Assembly: GCF_036237275.1 (NCBI RefSeq)
Contig: NZ_CP108352.1
Location: 4,836,001-4,900,000 of the forward strand
Source: Streptomyces sp. NBC_01353
GTDB taxonomy: Bacteria; Actinomycetota; Actinomycetes; Streptomycetales; Streptomycetaceae
DNA length: 64,000 nucleotides
Reading direction: 5' to 3'
Position 1 is the first letter of the stretch. Each line of letters opens with the position of its first letter. Below the pieces are notes generated by a model. That model had not been told where the DNA came from, made no database searches, and saw nothing but the letters and a program-made list of their open reading frames with translations. A program made the translations under genes and the position numbers. This document shows, piece by piece, positions 17,107-28,007 of the stretch.

Positions 17107-18200
17107 CGTCCACGTCGTCCACGTCGCCGACGACGTCGTTCGCACTGGTCCGCACGGCGGACGAACTGCACGCGCTGGTGGCACGCCGGGCCTCCGCCAC
17201 CCGGGCCTCCGCTTCCTTCGCCGCACGTTCCGGCGCGGCCGAAAACAGCCGTACCGCCGTCGTCATGACCATGGGGGCCCTCCACGAAGGCCATGCCACC
17301 CTCGTGCGTACCGCCCGCGAGTACGTCGGACCCCACGGGTTCGTCGTCGTCACCGTCTTCGTCAATCCGCTCCAGTTCGGTGCGGGCGAGGACCTCGACC
17401 GCTACCCCCGCACGCTGGAGGCCGACCTCACGACCGCCGAGGCGGCCGGCGCGGACATGGTCTTCGCACCCGCCGTCGACGAGGTCTACCCCGGCGGGGA
17501 GCCCCAGGTCCGGATCAGCGCGGGACCCATGGGTGAGCGCCTCGAAGGCGCCTCCCGGCCCGGCCACTTCGACGGGATGCTCACCGTCGTCGCCAAGCTG
17601 CTCCACCTCACCCGCCCGGACCTGGCGCTGTTCGGCCAGAAGGACGCGCAGCAGCTGGCCCTGATCCGCCGGATGGCCCGCGACCTGAACTTCCCGGTGG
17701 AGATCGTCGGCGTGCCGACCGTGCGCGAGGGCGACGGCCTCGCCCTGTCCAGCCGTAACCGGTATCTCTCCGGCGGCGAGCGCCGCACCGCCCTCGCCCT
17801 CTCCGGGGCCCTGTTCGCCGCGAGCGACCGGCTCGCCGCCCAGCACGCGCTGCGCGCGCGTGCCGACTCGCTGCCCGGTGCGCAGAACCGGGCCGAGACC
17901 CGCGCCGAGGCGCTCTCCCGGCTCGGGGAGGCCCGCGCCGCGGCCGACGCCCACGCCGTGGCGCAGGCGACCGAGGGCAACGGAGCCGGAGCCGTACGGG
18001 CCGCGGCCCGCGCCGTCCTCGACGAGGCGGCGAAGGCCGAGCCGCCGCTCACCCTCGACTACCTGGCCCTGGTCGACCCGGCCGACTTCACCGAGGTCGC
18101 CGACGATCACGAGGGCGAGGCGATCCTCGCCGTCGCCGCGCGCGTGGGCAGGACGCGGCTGATCGACAACATCCCGCTGACCTTCGGAGCCACCAAGTGA
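17103..18200 (+). CDS. panC: Pantothenate synthetase (pantoate-beta-alanine ligase)
   Basis: Joins pantoate and beta-alanine with ATP to make pantothenate, the CoA precursor. Motifs: [15 protein letters not shown] with the HxGH nucleotide site, [34 protein letters not shown] and [14 protein letters not shown]. At 365 residues it is about 80 longer than the E. coli enzyme. The extra length is a Ser/Thr/Ala-rich N-terminal extension and an Ala/Arg-rich insertion of about 45 residues (around 250-300) in the C-terminal domain. It overlaps the DUF2520 gene (ATGA) and nadB (GTGA), so translation is probably coupled across the operon. Confidence 0.96.
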   Translation: MTSTSSTSPTTSFALVRTADELHALVARRASATRASASFAARSGAAENSRTAVVMTMGALHEGHATLVRTAREYVGPHGFVVVTVFVNPLQFGAGEDLDRYPRTLEADLTTAEAAGADMVFAPAVDEVYPGGEPQVRISAGPMGERLEGASRPGHFDGMLTVVAKLLHLTRPDLALFGQKDAQQLALIRRMARDLNFPVEIVGVPTVREGDGLALSSRNRYLSGGERRTALALSGALFAASDRLAAQHALRARADSLPGAQNRAETRAEALSRLGEARAAADAHAVAQATEGNGAGAVRAAARAVLDEAAKAEPPLTLDYLALVDPADFTEVADDHEGEAILAVAARVGRTRLIDNIPLTFGATK

Positions 18201-19891
18201 CCGGAATACGGCTGCAGGCGCCCGCGCCGGGCTGGTCCATCGACGCCGATGTCGTCGTGGTCGGCTCCGGCGTCGCGGGACTGACCGCGGCCCTGCGCTG
18301 CACCGCCGCCGGACTGCGCACGGTCGTCGTCACCAAGGCCCGCCTGGACGACGGCTCCACCCGCTGGGCGCAGGGCGGCATCGCCGCCGCGCTCGGCGAC
18401 GGCGACACCCCCGAACAGCACCTCGAGGACACCCTGGTGGCCGGCGCAGGGCTCTGCGACGCCGAGGCCGTACGGCTCCTCGTCACCGAGGGCCCGGACG
18501 CCGTCCGCCGGCTGATCGCCACCGGCGCCGACTTCGACAAGACCGCCGACGGCAAGATCGCGCTGACCCGCGAGGGCGGCCACCACCGGCGCCGGATCGC
18601 GCACGCCGGCGGCGACGCCACCGGCCTCGAGATCTCCCGCGCCCTCGTCGAGGCGATACGGGACCGGGGTCTGCGCACCATCGAGCACGCCCTCGTCCTG
18701 GACCTCCTCACCGACGACGAGGGCCGCACGGCGGGCGTCACCCTGCACGTCATGGGCGAGGGCCAGCACGACGGCGTCGGCGCCGTCCACGCCCCCGCCG
18801 TCGTCCTCGCCACCGGCGGCATGGGCCAGGTCTTCTCGGCCACCACCAACCCGGCCGTCTCCACCGGCGACGGCGTCGCGCTCGCCCTGCGCGCCGGGGC
18901 CGAGGTGTCCGACCTCGAGTTCGTCCAGTTCCACCCCACCGTGCTCTTCCTCGGCGCCGGCTCCGAGGGCCAGCAGCCGCTGGTCTCCGAGGCGGTACGG
19001 GGCGAGGGCGCCCATCTCGTCGACGCCGACGGGGTCCGGTTCATGCTCGGGCAGCACGAGCTGGCCGAGCTCGCCCCCCGCGACATCGTCGCCAAGGCGA
19101 TCATGCGCCGGATGCAGGAGCAGGGCGCCGAGCACATGTACCTGGACGCCCGCCACTTCGGCGCCGAGATGTGGGCGAACCGGTTCCCCACCATCCTGGC
19201 CGCCTGCCGGGCCCACGGCATCGACCCGGTCACCGAGCCGATCCCGGTCGCCCCGGCGGCCCACTACGCCTCCGGCGGCGTCCGCACCGACCTGACGGGC
19301 CGGACCACCGTCCCGGGCCTCTACGCGTGCGGTGAGGTGGCCTGTACGGGCGTCCACGGCGCCAACCGGCTCGCCTCGAACTCGCTCCTGGAGGGCCTGG
19401 TCTTCGCCGAGCGCATCGCCGAGGACATCGCCACGCTGGGTCCGCACCGCGAGGGCCTGCCGGTCGTGTCCACCACCTCGTCCGTGCTGCCGCTGCTCGC
19501 CCCCGAGACCCGGACCCGCGTCCAGCGGGCCATGAGCGCGGACGCCGGAGTGCTGCGGTCCGCCGAGAGCCTCGCGGACGCCGCCGACGCCCTGGAGGCG
19601 CTGAGCCTCACGGCGGCCGAGGACCACCCGGGCAAGGCGGCCGAGCCGGGCGTCGAGTCCTGGGAGACGACGAACCTCCTGTGCGTCGCCCGCGTGCTGG
19701 TCGCTGCCGCCCGGGAGCGCGAGGAGACCCGCGGCTGCCACTGGCGCGAGGACCACCCCGAGCGCGACGAGGACTGGCAGCGCCATCTGATCGTGCGCCT
19801 CACCTCGGACCGGCGGCTCGTGGTCCGCCGTACCGCCACCGCAGACTTTCCCTCCGTAACCCCCGAAGCCCCCAGGGAGCCGCAACCGTGA
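18197..19891 (+). CDS. nadB: L-aspartate oxidase
   Basis: A 564-residue flavoenzyme that oxidises L-aspartate to iminoaspartate, the first step of de novo NAD synthesis. Motifs: [18 protein letters not shown] (FAD fingerprint), [47 protein letters not shown] and [17 protein letters not shown], followed by [23 protein letters not shown] start overlapping panC, and a GTGA overlap with nadC at the other end. nadA, needed for the next step, is not in the window. Confidence 0.97.
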   Translation: MTGIRLQAPAPGWSIDADVVVVGSGVAGLTAALRCTAAGLRTVVVTKARLDDGSTRWAQGGIAAALGDGDTPEQHLEDTLVAGAGLCDAEAVRLLVTEGPDAVRRLIATGADFDKTADGKIALTREGGHHRRRIAHAGGDATGLEISRALVEAIRDRGLRTIEHALVLDLLTDDEGRTAGVTLHVMGEGQHDGVGAVHAPAVVLATGGMGQVFSATTNPAVSTGDGVALALRAGAEVSDLEFVQFHPTVLFLGAGSEGQQPLVSEAVRGEGAHLVDADGVRFMLGQHELAELAPRDIVAKAIMRRMQEQGAEHMYLDARHFGAEMWANRFPTILAACRAHGIDPVTEPIPVAPAAHYASGGVRTDLTGRTTVPGLYACGEVACTGVHGANRLASNSLLEGLVFAERIAEDIATLGPHREGLPVVSTTSSVLPLLAPETRTRVQRAMSADAGVLRSAESLADAADALEALSLTAAEDHPGKAAEPGVESWETTNLLCVARVLVAAAREREETRGCHWREDHPERDEDWQRHLIVRLTSDRRLVVRRTATADFPSVTPEAPREPQP

Positions 19892-20916
19892 GCACGCCAG
19901 AGGAACGCCGTCCCGAGCCCGTGGACGTACCCCTGATCCAGATCAGCGCCCCCGCCGAGAGCGCGGGCGGCTGCGGTGACGGCTGCGGCTGCGCCGAGGG
20001 CGACGAGGTGTACGAGTGCGGCCTCGACCCCGCGCTCGCCGAGCTGCTCGCCGACGCCGGGCTCGACCCGGTCCAGGTCGAGGACATCGCCCACCTGGCG
20101 ATCGAGGAGGACCTCGACGGCGGTGTGGACGTGACGACCGTCGCGACCGTCCCCGAGGACGCGATCGCCACCGCCGACTTCACCGCCCGCGAGGCGGGCG
20201 TCGTGGCCGGTCTGCGGGTCGCCGAGGCGGTGCTGTCCATCGTCTGCACGGAGACCTTCGAGGTCGAGCGGCACGTCGAGGACGGCGAGCGCGTCGAGGC
20301 CGGCCAGAAGCTGCTCTCGGTCACCACCCGTACCCGTGACCTGCTCACCGGCGAGCGCAGCGCGCTGAACATCCTGTGCCGCCTCTCCGGCATCGCCACC
20401 GCCACGCGCGCGTGGGCCGACGTCCTGGAGGACACCGGGGCCCGGGTCCGCGACACCCGCAAGACCACGCCGGGCCTGCGCGCGCTGGAGAAGTACGCGG
20501 TCCGCTGCGGCGGAGGCGTCAACCACCGGATGTCGCTGTCGGACGCGGCGCTGGTGAAGGACAACCACGTGGTCGCCGCCGGCGGTGTGGCGCAGGCCTT
20601 CAAGGCCGTACGGGAGCAGTTCCCGGACGTGCCGATCGAGGTCGAGGTCGACACGCTGCACCAGGTCCGCGAGGTCCTGGACGCGGGCGTCGATCTGATC
20701 CTGCTCGACAACTTCACCCCCATGGAGACCGAGGAGGCCGTCGCCCTGGTCGCCGGCCGCGCCGTCCTGGAGTCCTCCGGCCGTCTCACCCTCGAGAACG
20801 CGGCGGCGTACGCGGCGACCGGCGTGGACTACCTCGCGGTCGGCGGGCTCACCCACTCGTCCCCGATCCTCGACATCGGCCTCGACCTGCGCGACGCCTC
20901 CGAGGCGGCGGTCTGA
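19888..20916 (+). CDS. nadC: Nicotinate-nucleotide pyrophosphorylase (quinolinate phosphoribosyltransferase)
   Basis: A 342-residue enzyme converting quinolinate and PRPP to nicotinate mononucleotide. Motifs: LDGGVDVTTVATVPEDA, TRDLLTGERSALNILCRLSG, DTRKTTPGLRALEKYAVRCG, NHRMSLSDAALVKDNH and DLILLDNFTPMETEEAV. Before the usual start of the family lies an N-terminal extension of about 45 residues with a Cys/Gly cluster, GGCGDGCGCAEGDEVYECG (five cysteines), which is not part of the catalytic core. GTG start overlapping nadB; its stop overlaps the coaX start. Confidence 0.96.
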   Translation: MSTPEERRPEPVDVPLIQISAPAESAGGCGDGCGCAEGDEVYECGLDPALAELLADAGLDPVQVEDIAHLAIEEDLDGGVDVTTVATVPEDAIATADFTAREAGVVAGLRVAEAVLSIVCTETFEVERHVEDGERVEAGQKLLSVTTRTRDLLTGERSALNILCRLSGIATATRAWADVLEDTGARVRDTRKTTPGLRALEKYAVRCGGGVNHRMSLSDAALVKDNHVVAAGGVAQAFKAVREQFPDVPIEVEVDTLHQVREVLDAGVDLILLDNFTPMETEEAVALVAGRAVLESSGRLTLENAAAYAATGVDYLAVGGLTHSSPILDIGLDLRDASEAAV

Positions 20917-21722
20917 TGCTCCTCACCATCGACGTCGGCAACACGCAGACGGTCCTCGGCCTCTTCGACGGCGAGGAGATCGTCGAGCACTGGCGCATCT
21001 CCACGGACCCGCGCCGCACCGCCGACGAGCTGGCGGTCCTGCTCCAGGGCCTGATGGGCATGCACCCGCTGCTGGGGGTGGAGCTCGGTGACGGCATCGG
21101 CGGCATCGCGATCTGCTCGACCGTCCCGTCGGTGCTGCACGAACTGCGCGAGGTGACGCGGCGGTACTACGGCGACGTCCCGGCGGTCCTCGTGGAGCCC
21201 GGCATCAAGACGGGCGTCCCGGTCCTGACGGACAACCCCAAGGAGGTCGGCGCGGACCGCATCGTCAACTCGGCGGCGGCGGTCGAGCTCTACGGGGGCC
21301 CGGCGATCGTGGTCGACTTCGGCACGGCGACGACGTACGACGCGGTCACGGCGCGCGGCGAGTACGCGGGCGGGGCGATCGCGCCGGGCATCGAGATCTC
21401 GGTGGACGCGCTGGGCGTCAAGGGCGCGATGCTCCGCAAGATCGAGCTGGCCCGCCCGCGCAGCGTGATCGGCAAGAACACGGTCGAGGCGATGCAGTCG
21501 GGCATCGTCTACGGGTACGCGGGCCAGGTCGACGGCGTGGTGTCCCGGATGAAGCGCGAACTGGTCGGCCCGGACGGCGACCCGTCCGACGTCACGGTGA
21601 TCGCGACGGGCGGCCTGGCCCCGATGGTCCTCGCCGACTCCAAGGAGATCGACGAACACGAGCCCTGGCTGACCCTGATCGGTCTCCGCCTGGTCTACGA
21701 ACGCAACATCTCCCGCATGTAG
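20916..21722 (+). CDS. coaX: Type III pantothenate kinase
   Basis: A 268-residue ASKHA-fold kinase for the first step of CoA synthesis from pantothenate. The ATP-binding loop is LTIDVGNTQTVLGLFDG, the catalytic aspartate lies in NPKEVGADRIVNSAAAVE, and the adenosine site is IVVDFGTATTYDAVT and GGAIAPGIEIS. The start overlaps the nadC stop (TGATG). It ends the operon that also contains panC, so pantothenate synthesis and its phosphorylation are transcribed together, alongside two NAD genes. Confidence 0.96.
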   Translation: MLLTIDVGNTQTVLGLFDGEEIVEHWRISTDPRRTADELAVLLQGLMGMHPLLGVELGDGIGGIAICSTVPSVLHELREVTRRYYGDVPAVLVEPGIKTGVPVLTDNPKEVGADRIVNSAAAVELYGGPAIVVDFGTATTYDAVTARGEYAGGAIAPGIEISVDALGVKGAMLRKIELARPRSVIGKNTVEAMQSGIVYGYAGQVDGVVSRMKRELVGPDGDPSDVTVIATGGLAPMVLADSKEIDEHEPWLTLIGLRLVYERNISRM

Positions 21723-22015
21723 CCGGCTCCCGGCCGGGGCCCGAGCGCCCCGGCCCGCGGCCCGCACTCGGCGACAAGGGCGGCCCCCGCCCACAGCCGC
21801 CCCGCTCCCCGGCCCCGCCGTGCGCACCCGGTCACCGCCCGCCGAAGGACCCGCCGCCCGGCCCCACCGGGCCCCCGGCAACGGACCCGCGCCACCCGCC
21901 GCGGTCCGCCGCCCCGCCCACCGGGCCAGCATCCGTGCGCCGAGCCCGCGCAAGGGCAACGCGCCGGGGATGATCGGTAAACGAAATTTGTCCGATTAGC
22001 GCGTATCGTCACCTC

Positions 22016-22612
22016 ATGCCCACGCCATACGGATCCCGCGGCGGCATGGCGTTCAGCGCGGACGAGCTGCGTGTGCTCCGACGCGCCCTTGCCACCGCCC
22101 TCAACCCTGCCCCCCTTCAGGACGAGGACGTCCAGGACTGCCTGCGCCTCGCCGAATCCGTGGACGACGCCGTCCGCGAGGCCGGCCGGCTGCGCGCCTT
22201 CCTCCTCGCCGACCTGACCCGCTACCGCGAGGCCCTGCCCGGCTCGCTCCCGGGCTATCTGGAGCTCCTCCAGGACGCCCTCGCCGCCGGCCACGACCCC
22301 ACCGCCGACGACCTCTCCGCCCTGCGCGCCCTGCGGTCCCACCCCCGGGCCGCCGGCCTCCTGGAGCGCTGCCAGGTCCTCGCCGAACGTTCCGTGCGCA
22401 CGCGCCTCGCCCGCGTCTCCCAGGCCGTGGCCACCGCGCCCCGCACCCGACTGCTCGCCCTTCCCGGCGGTCGCGCCGCCGACGAGCCCAAGCCGTCCAC
22501 CCCGAAGCCGCCCGCCCCGGTCAAGCGCCCGGCCCCCAAGCCCTCCGAGGTGTTCCCGCCGCGCCGACGCCCCGTACCCCCGCCCCCGCCCGAGGAACGC
22601 GTCGCCGGATAG
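22016..22612 (+). CDS. Conserved hypothetical protein with Pro-rich tail
   Basis: A 198-residue protein. The first 130 residues are helical and charged (FSADELRVLRRALATALNPA, then VQDCLRLAESVDDAVREAGR). The last 50 are Pro/Lys-rich (KPSTPKPPAPVKRPAPKPSE) and probably disordered. No membrane segment, metal site or known motif was seen. It starts at an ATG 293 bases after coaX; the gap is GC-rich and holds nothing I can name except an AT-richer patch (21970-22010) where a promoter would be expected. Confidence 0.7.
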   Translation: MPTPYGSRGGMAFSADELRVLRRALATALNPAPLQDEDVQDCLRLAESVDDAVREAGRLRAFLLADLTRYREALPGSLPGYLELLQDALAAGHDPTADDLSALRALRSHPRAAGLLERCQVLAERSVRTRLARVSQAVATAPRTRLLALPGGRAADEPKPSTPKPPAPVKRPAPKPSEVFPPRRRPVPPPPPEERVAG

Positions 22613-22626
22613 CTACTCTGGTCGGC

Positions 22627-22806
22627 ATGGACTACGTATCCGCGCTCCTGCCCCCCATCGTGATGGCCACGTTCTTCATCTGCCTCGTCGTCACGATCGT
22701 GAAGAGCCAGGGCGGTCCCAACAAGGCCAAGGAGGACGCGGCCGTGGACGCCGCCCTCGCCCGCGCCGAGGCCGCCCGTCAGGCGGACCGCAGCAGCGCC
22801 TCCTAG
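22627..22806 (+). CDS. Small single-span membrane protein (59 aa)
   Basis: A 59-residue protein beginning MDYVSALLPP 14 bases after the previous stop. Residues about 6-26 form one hydrophobic span (IVMATFFICLVVTIVKSQGG), followed by a charged, Ala-rich cytoplasmic tail (KAKEDAAVDAALARAEAARQ). It is immediately followed by a strong hairpin-plus-T terminator, which supports its being the last gene of a transcript with the upstream hypothetical gene. Function unknown. Confidence 0.75.
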   Translation: MDYVSALLPPIVMATFFICLVVTIVKSQGGPNKAKEDAAVDAALARAEAARQADRSSAS

Positions 22807-22820
22807 TCCCACCCGCATCG

Positions 22821-22860
22821 AGGACGTACGACAGATTTCATGTCGTACGTCCTTTTTGTT
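22821..22860 (+). terminator. Rho-independent terminator
   Basis: Perfect 13-bp stem AGGACGTACGACA / TGTCGTACGTCCT with a 7-base loop, followed by TTTTGTT. It ends the transcript carrying the small membrane protein. This is a canonical terminator, less common in a GC-rich genome. Confidence 0.93.
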
Positions 22861-22916
22861 GCGTTTCCTCCGCCGATAACCAGCCATTCCCGGTTCGCTT
22901 GACTAAGGTGGCAGTT

Positions 22917-23366
22917 GTGCCCCGCCAATTGGGAGAGCTCGAAGACGCCGTCATGACACGCGTCTGGCAATGGAACCGCCCGGTGACCGTCCGGGAAGTC
23001 CTGGAGGATCTCCAGCAGGAACGGTCCATCGCCTACACCACCGTCATGACGGTAATGGACAATCTCCATCAGAAGGGCTGGGTACGCAGGGAAGTCGACG
23101 GCCGTGCCTATCGATATACCGCGGTGTCCACCCGCGCCGCCTACTCGGCCGCACTGATGAACGAAGCCTGGTCCCAGAGCGACAACCCCGCCTCCGCGCT
23201 CGTCGCCTTCTTCGGCATGATGTCGAGCGAGCAGCGGGAGGCCCTCAGCGACGCGATCCGCATCGTCGGGCACAACGTCCCCGAGGCCCCCGCCCCACCG
23301 GCGGAGAGCGCCGGGGAGCGGACCACCGGCGAGGGCGACGGCGGTACGGGCGACGAGGGGCGATAA
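22917..23366 (+). CDS. BlaI/MecI-family winged-helix repressor
   Basis: A regulator of about 149 residues. The winged helix matches the BlaI family: LGELEDAVMTRVWQWNRPVT, REVLEDLQQERSIAYTTVMT, then VMDNLHQKGWVRREVDGRAY. The start is taken as the GTG at 22917 (MPRQLGELE); a TTG at 22899 and a GTG at 22908 are alternatives. The acidic Gly-rich tail is unusual. Classical partners (a BlaR/MecR M56 peptidase, a beta-lactamase) are not next to it, so its signal and targets are unknown. Confidence 0.87.
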   Translation: MPRQLGELEDAVMTRVWQWNRPVTVREVLEDLQQERSIAYTTVMTVMDNLHQKGWVRREVDGRAYRYTAVSTRAAYSAALMNEAWSQSDNPASALVAFFGMMSSEQREALSDAIRIVGHNVPEAPAPPAESAGERTTGEGDGGTGDEGR

Positions 23367-23375
23367 CGTCCCCCC

Positions 23376-23903
23376 ATGTCGTCGTCCTCCACCGCTTCAA
23401 AAGCCGTCACCGTTCGCCGTGCCCGCACCAGTGATGTCGCCGCGGTCCGCCGCCTTGTCGACCCGTACGTCGGCCGCGGCATCCTGCTCGACAAAGCGAC
23501 GGTGACGCTTTACGAGGACATCCAGGAGTTCTGGGTCGCCGAACGCGACGAGGACGCCGTGGTGGTCGGCTGCGGCGCACTCCACGTGATGTGGGAAGAC
23601 CTGGCGGAAGTACGTACTCTCGCGGTCGATCCGGAGTTCAAGGGCGCGGGCGTCGGACATCACGTGCTCGACAAGTTGCTGCACACCGCCCGATGGCTCG
23701 GCGTGCGCCGGGTATTCTGCCTGACCTTCGAAGTCGACTTCTTCGCGAAGCACGGCTTCGTCGAGATCGGTGAGACTCCGGTCGACGGAGATGTCTACAG
23801 CGAGCTCCTGCGTTCCTATGACGAGGGTGTCGCCGAGTTCCTCGGTCTCGAACGAGTGAAGCCGAACACCTTGGGCAACAGTCGGATGCTTCTGCATCTG
23901 TGA
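23376..23903 (+). CDS. argA: Short-form N-acetylglutamate synthase (GNAT)
   Basis: A 175-residue GNAT enzyme that matches in length and pattern the actinobacterial short N-acetylglutamate synthase (first step of arginine synthesis). Landmarks: VTVRRARTSDVAAVRRLVDP, VVGCGALHVMWEDLAEVRTL, DPEFKGAGVGHHVLDKLLHT (acetyl-CoA loop) and VFCLTFEVDFFAKHGFVEI. It lacks the amino-acid-kinase domain of E. coli ArgA. It stands alone, away from other arginine genes, between the BlaI-like repressor and lsr2. Confidence 0.88.
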   Translation: MSSSSTASKAVTVRRARTSDVAAVRRLVDPYVGRGILLDKATVTLYEDIQEFWVAERDEDAVVVGCGALHVMWEDLAEVRTLAVDPEFKGAGVGHHVLDKLLHTARWLGVRRVFCLTFEVDFFAKHGFVEIGETPVDGDVYSELLRSYDEGVAEFLGLERVKPNTLGNSRMLLHL

Positions 23904-24048
23904 TCGTGCCGAGCGCACGGGAACCCTATGTCCGAATCGCGTACGTTTCCCGCGTTGCCGGGCTTCTGAACCTCTGCCAGGGGTTTGTGTTTTTCCGGGA
24001 AAAGCGGTTTCCTTTCCGCGTACTGCATTTTCGATGAAAGGAAATCCG
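23904..24048 (+). promoter_or_regulatory. AT-richer leader region upstream of lsr2
   Basis: A 145-bp gap that is clearly richer in A/T than its surroundings. It holds the dyad TTTTCC-G-GGAAAA (23991-24003) and directly after it a small hairpin GCGG/CCGC with a pyrimidine loop (24004-24019). A ribosome site AAAGGA precedes the lsr2 GTG. The dyad may end argA transcription. An AT-rich patch is also what Lsr2 itself prefers to bind, so autoregulation is possible, but this is inference. Confidence 0.5.
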
Positions 24049-24384
24049 GTGGCACAGAAGGTTCAGGTCCTTCTTGTCGATGACCTCGACGGTGTCGAGG
24101 CGGACGAGACCGTGACGTTCGCGCTGGACGGCAAGACCTACGAGATCGACCTCACCACCGCCAACGCGGACAAGCTCCGCGGCCTGCTCGAGCCGTACAC
24201 CAAGAGCGGCCGTCGCACCGGTGGCCGCAGCGCCGGTACGCGTGGCAAGGGCCGCGTCGCCGCCGGTGGCAGCCCGGACACCGCGAAGATCCGCGCGTGG
24301 GCCAAGGAGAACGGATACAACGTGAACGACCGCGGCCGTGTCCCCGCGGAGATCAAGGCGGCCTACGAGGACGCGAACCGCTGA
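24049..24384 (+). CDS. lsr2: Nucleoid-associated protein Lsr2
   Basis: A 111-residue xenogeneic silencer that coats AT-rich DNA. The N-terminal oligomerisation domain is MAQKVQVLLVDDLDGVEADE followed by VTFALDGKTYEIDL; a Gly/Arg/Ser-rich linker leads to the C-terminal DNA-binding domain (AKIRAWAKENGYNVNDRGRV) with the RGR AT-hook-like motif. The start is GTG 24049 with an AAAGGA ribosome site seven bases upstream; an in-frame ATG at 24034 lies upstream of that site and is rejected. It overlaps the convergent SCO3374-like gene by 22 bases. Confidence 0.97.
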   Translation: MAQKVQVLLVDDLDGVEADETVTFALDGKTYEIDLTTANADKLRGLLEPYTKSGRRTGGRSAGTRGKGRVAAGGSPDTAKIRAWAKENGYNVNDRGRVPAEIKAAYEDANR

Positions 24385-24953
24385 GGCGTCAGCTGCTGAG
24401 GCGCCGATCCGTGAGGGCGCGCACTCAGCAGCCGCACCCGATGGCACTCCGCGGCCGCGGTGGCCACGAGCCGTGCGAGACAAGGGGCGCCCGCATCGCC
24501 CCGCGTGGCGGCCCGCAGCGCGGGCAGCGAGCCGTCCCCGGCCCGGCCGGGCTCGGGGGCCCGCAGCCACACCGCGGCGCCCGGCGCGCCGGAACCGCTC
24601 CGTCCTGGGGGATTGGGAGCGGTCATCCGGCCGCCCGCGCCCAGGGCGACGAGATCCAGTGAGATCCCGCCCCATTCGAGCCAGTCGAGCAGCCCCGGCA
24701 GCTCCTCCGCGCTCCCCGCGGCCGTCAGCAGCCGCATTCTGCTCCCCATGAGGGCCACCGGTCCGGTGGCCCTGCCATGTCTGCGCAGCACCGCCCGGCC
24801 GGCCGCGGCGGGCAGCTCCAGGACGTCGAAGCGCACCCCCGTGACCAGCTGCACCGGCGGGCCGTCCACGGCCGCCCAGCCGAGCTCGCGCTCGTACCAG
24901 CGCACCAGGCCGCCGTCGATCGGCGAGCGGGGCAGCGGGACGGTGAGGGCCAT
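24363..24953 (-). CDS. SCO3374-family protein of unknown function
   Basis: A 196-residue protein of a family conserved beside lsr2 in Streptomyces. The N-terminal two thirds read like a degraded bifunctional primase/polymerase-type domain (LVRWYERELGWAAVDGPPVQ), but no catalytic acidic motif is evident. The C-terminus is Ala/Arg-rich. It is convergent with lsr2 with a 22-base tail overlap and points away from clpC. The family name is from memory of annotated genomes; the function is unknown. Confidence 0.75.
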   Translation of the reverse strand: MALTVPLPRSPIDGGLVRWYERELGWAAVDGPPVQLVTGVRFDVLELPAAAGRAVLRRHGRATGPVALMGSRMRLLTAAGSAEELPGLLDWLEWGGISLDLVALGAGGRMTAPNPPGRSGSGAPGAAVWLRAPEPGRAGDGSLPALRAATRGDAGAPCLARLVATAAAECHRVRLLSARPHGSAPQQLTPQRFASS

Positions 24954-25415
24954 GTCCGGGGAACTCCCGCGAGCACGGGTTGGTTACGCCCGTGATGACT
25001 CAGCGTCCTTGATCCAGTGCGCAGAGTGTCCATGATGGGGGCGTACGGGTGCATTCGAGAGCGCAAGGATGTTCGCCCGTAGCGGAGGGAACGGGGGTGT
25101 GCCGCATGGAGTGTCAGTGCTTACGGGTAAGACATTCCTAGTGAGGAGGGACGACTTGCGGGCTTTGGTGTCTCACGTTCGCCATCGGCGTACAGATGGC
25201 GGGGGTAACTACTTGGCCTGCGGGAACATCGTCTCGCACCATCGGGTTGGAGCATTTGTCGGCTGTTCGGCAGCAGGTCTCCCCGCTTGAGAGGGGGTGA
25301 TCCGGACGGATGTCGGCAGTTGGAATGAGCGGTCCCCGCTTGCGGGACTAAGCTGCGGAAGGACAGGGAGGGGATCGACCCCTAACTGACTGACCGCTCT
25401 GAGGAGCGATTAACG
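24954..25415 (+). promoter_or_regulatory. Long clpC upstream region
   Basis: A 462-bp gap with no gene I can support. It contains the ClgR-box match described separately, a possible -10 TAACTA at 25206, a hairpin CCCGC-TT-GCGGG near 25337 and a ribosome site GAGGAGCG just before the clpC ATG. The first 100 bases probably hold the promoter of the divergent SCO3374-like gene. The distance from the ClgR match to the ATG implies a leader of about 200 nucleotides. Confidence 0.6.
25177..25190 (+). promoter_or_regulatory. ClgR operator upstream of clpC
   Basis: GTTCGC-CATCG-GCG is an exact match to the published actinobacterial ClgR box GTTCGC-N5-GCG. ClgR activates clp protease genes in Streptomyces and relatives. 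The TAACTA at 25206 could be the -10 element, with the activator occupying the -35 region. Confidence 0.8.
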
Positions 25416-27941
<2,526 letters not shown>

Positions 27942-27959
27942 GCGTTCGATCGCGCAACA

Positions 27960-28001
27960 GGGGCGGCCCCGGACTCGGAAGAGTCCGGGGCCGCCCCTTT
28001 T
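27960..28001. terminator. Strong terminator after clpC
   Basis: A perfect 17-bp stem: arms 27960-27976 and 27981-27997, loop GGAA, followed by TTTT. It lies between clpC and the convergent trypsin-NACHT gene, which stops six bases further on. It forms the boundary of the NACHT operon. Confidence 0.92.
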
Positions 28002-28007
28002 CACGCC

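Noticed and set aside
25069-25290. Possible 73-aa gene upstream of clpC
   Set aside because: It has no good ribosome site, no recognisable protein pattern, and it overlaps the ClgR box and probable promoter.
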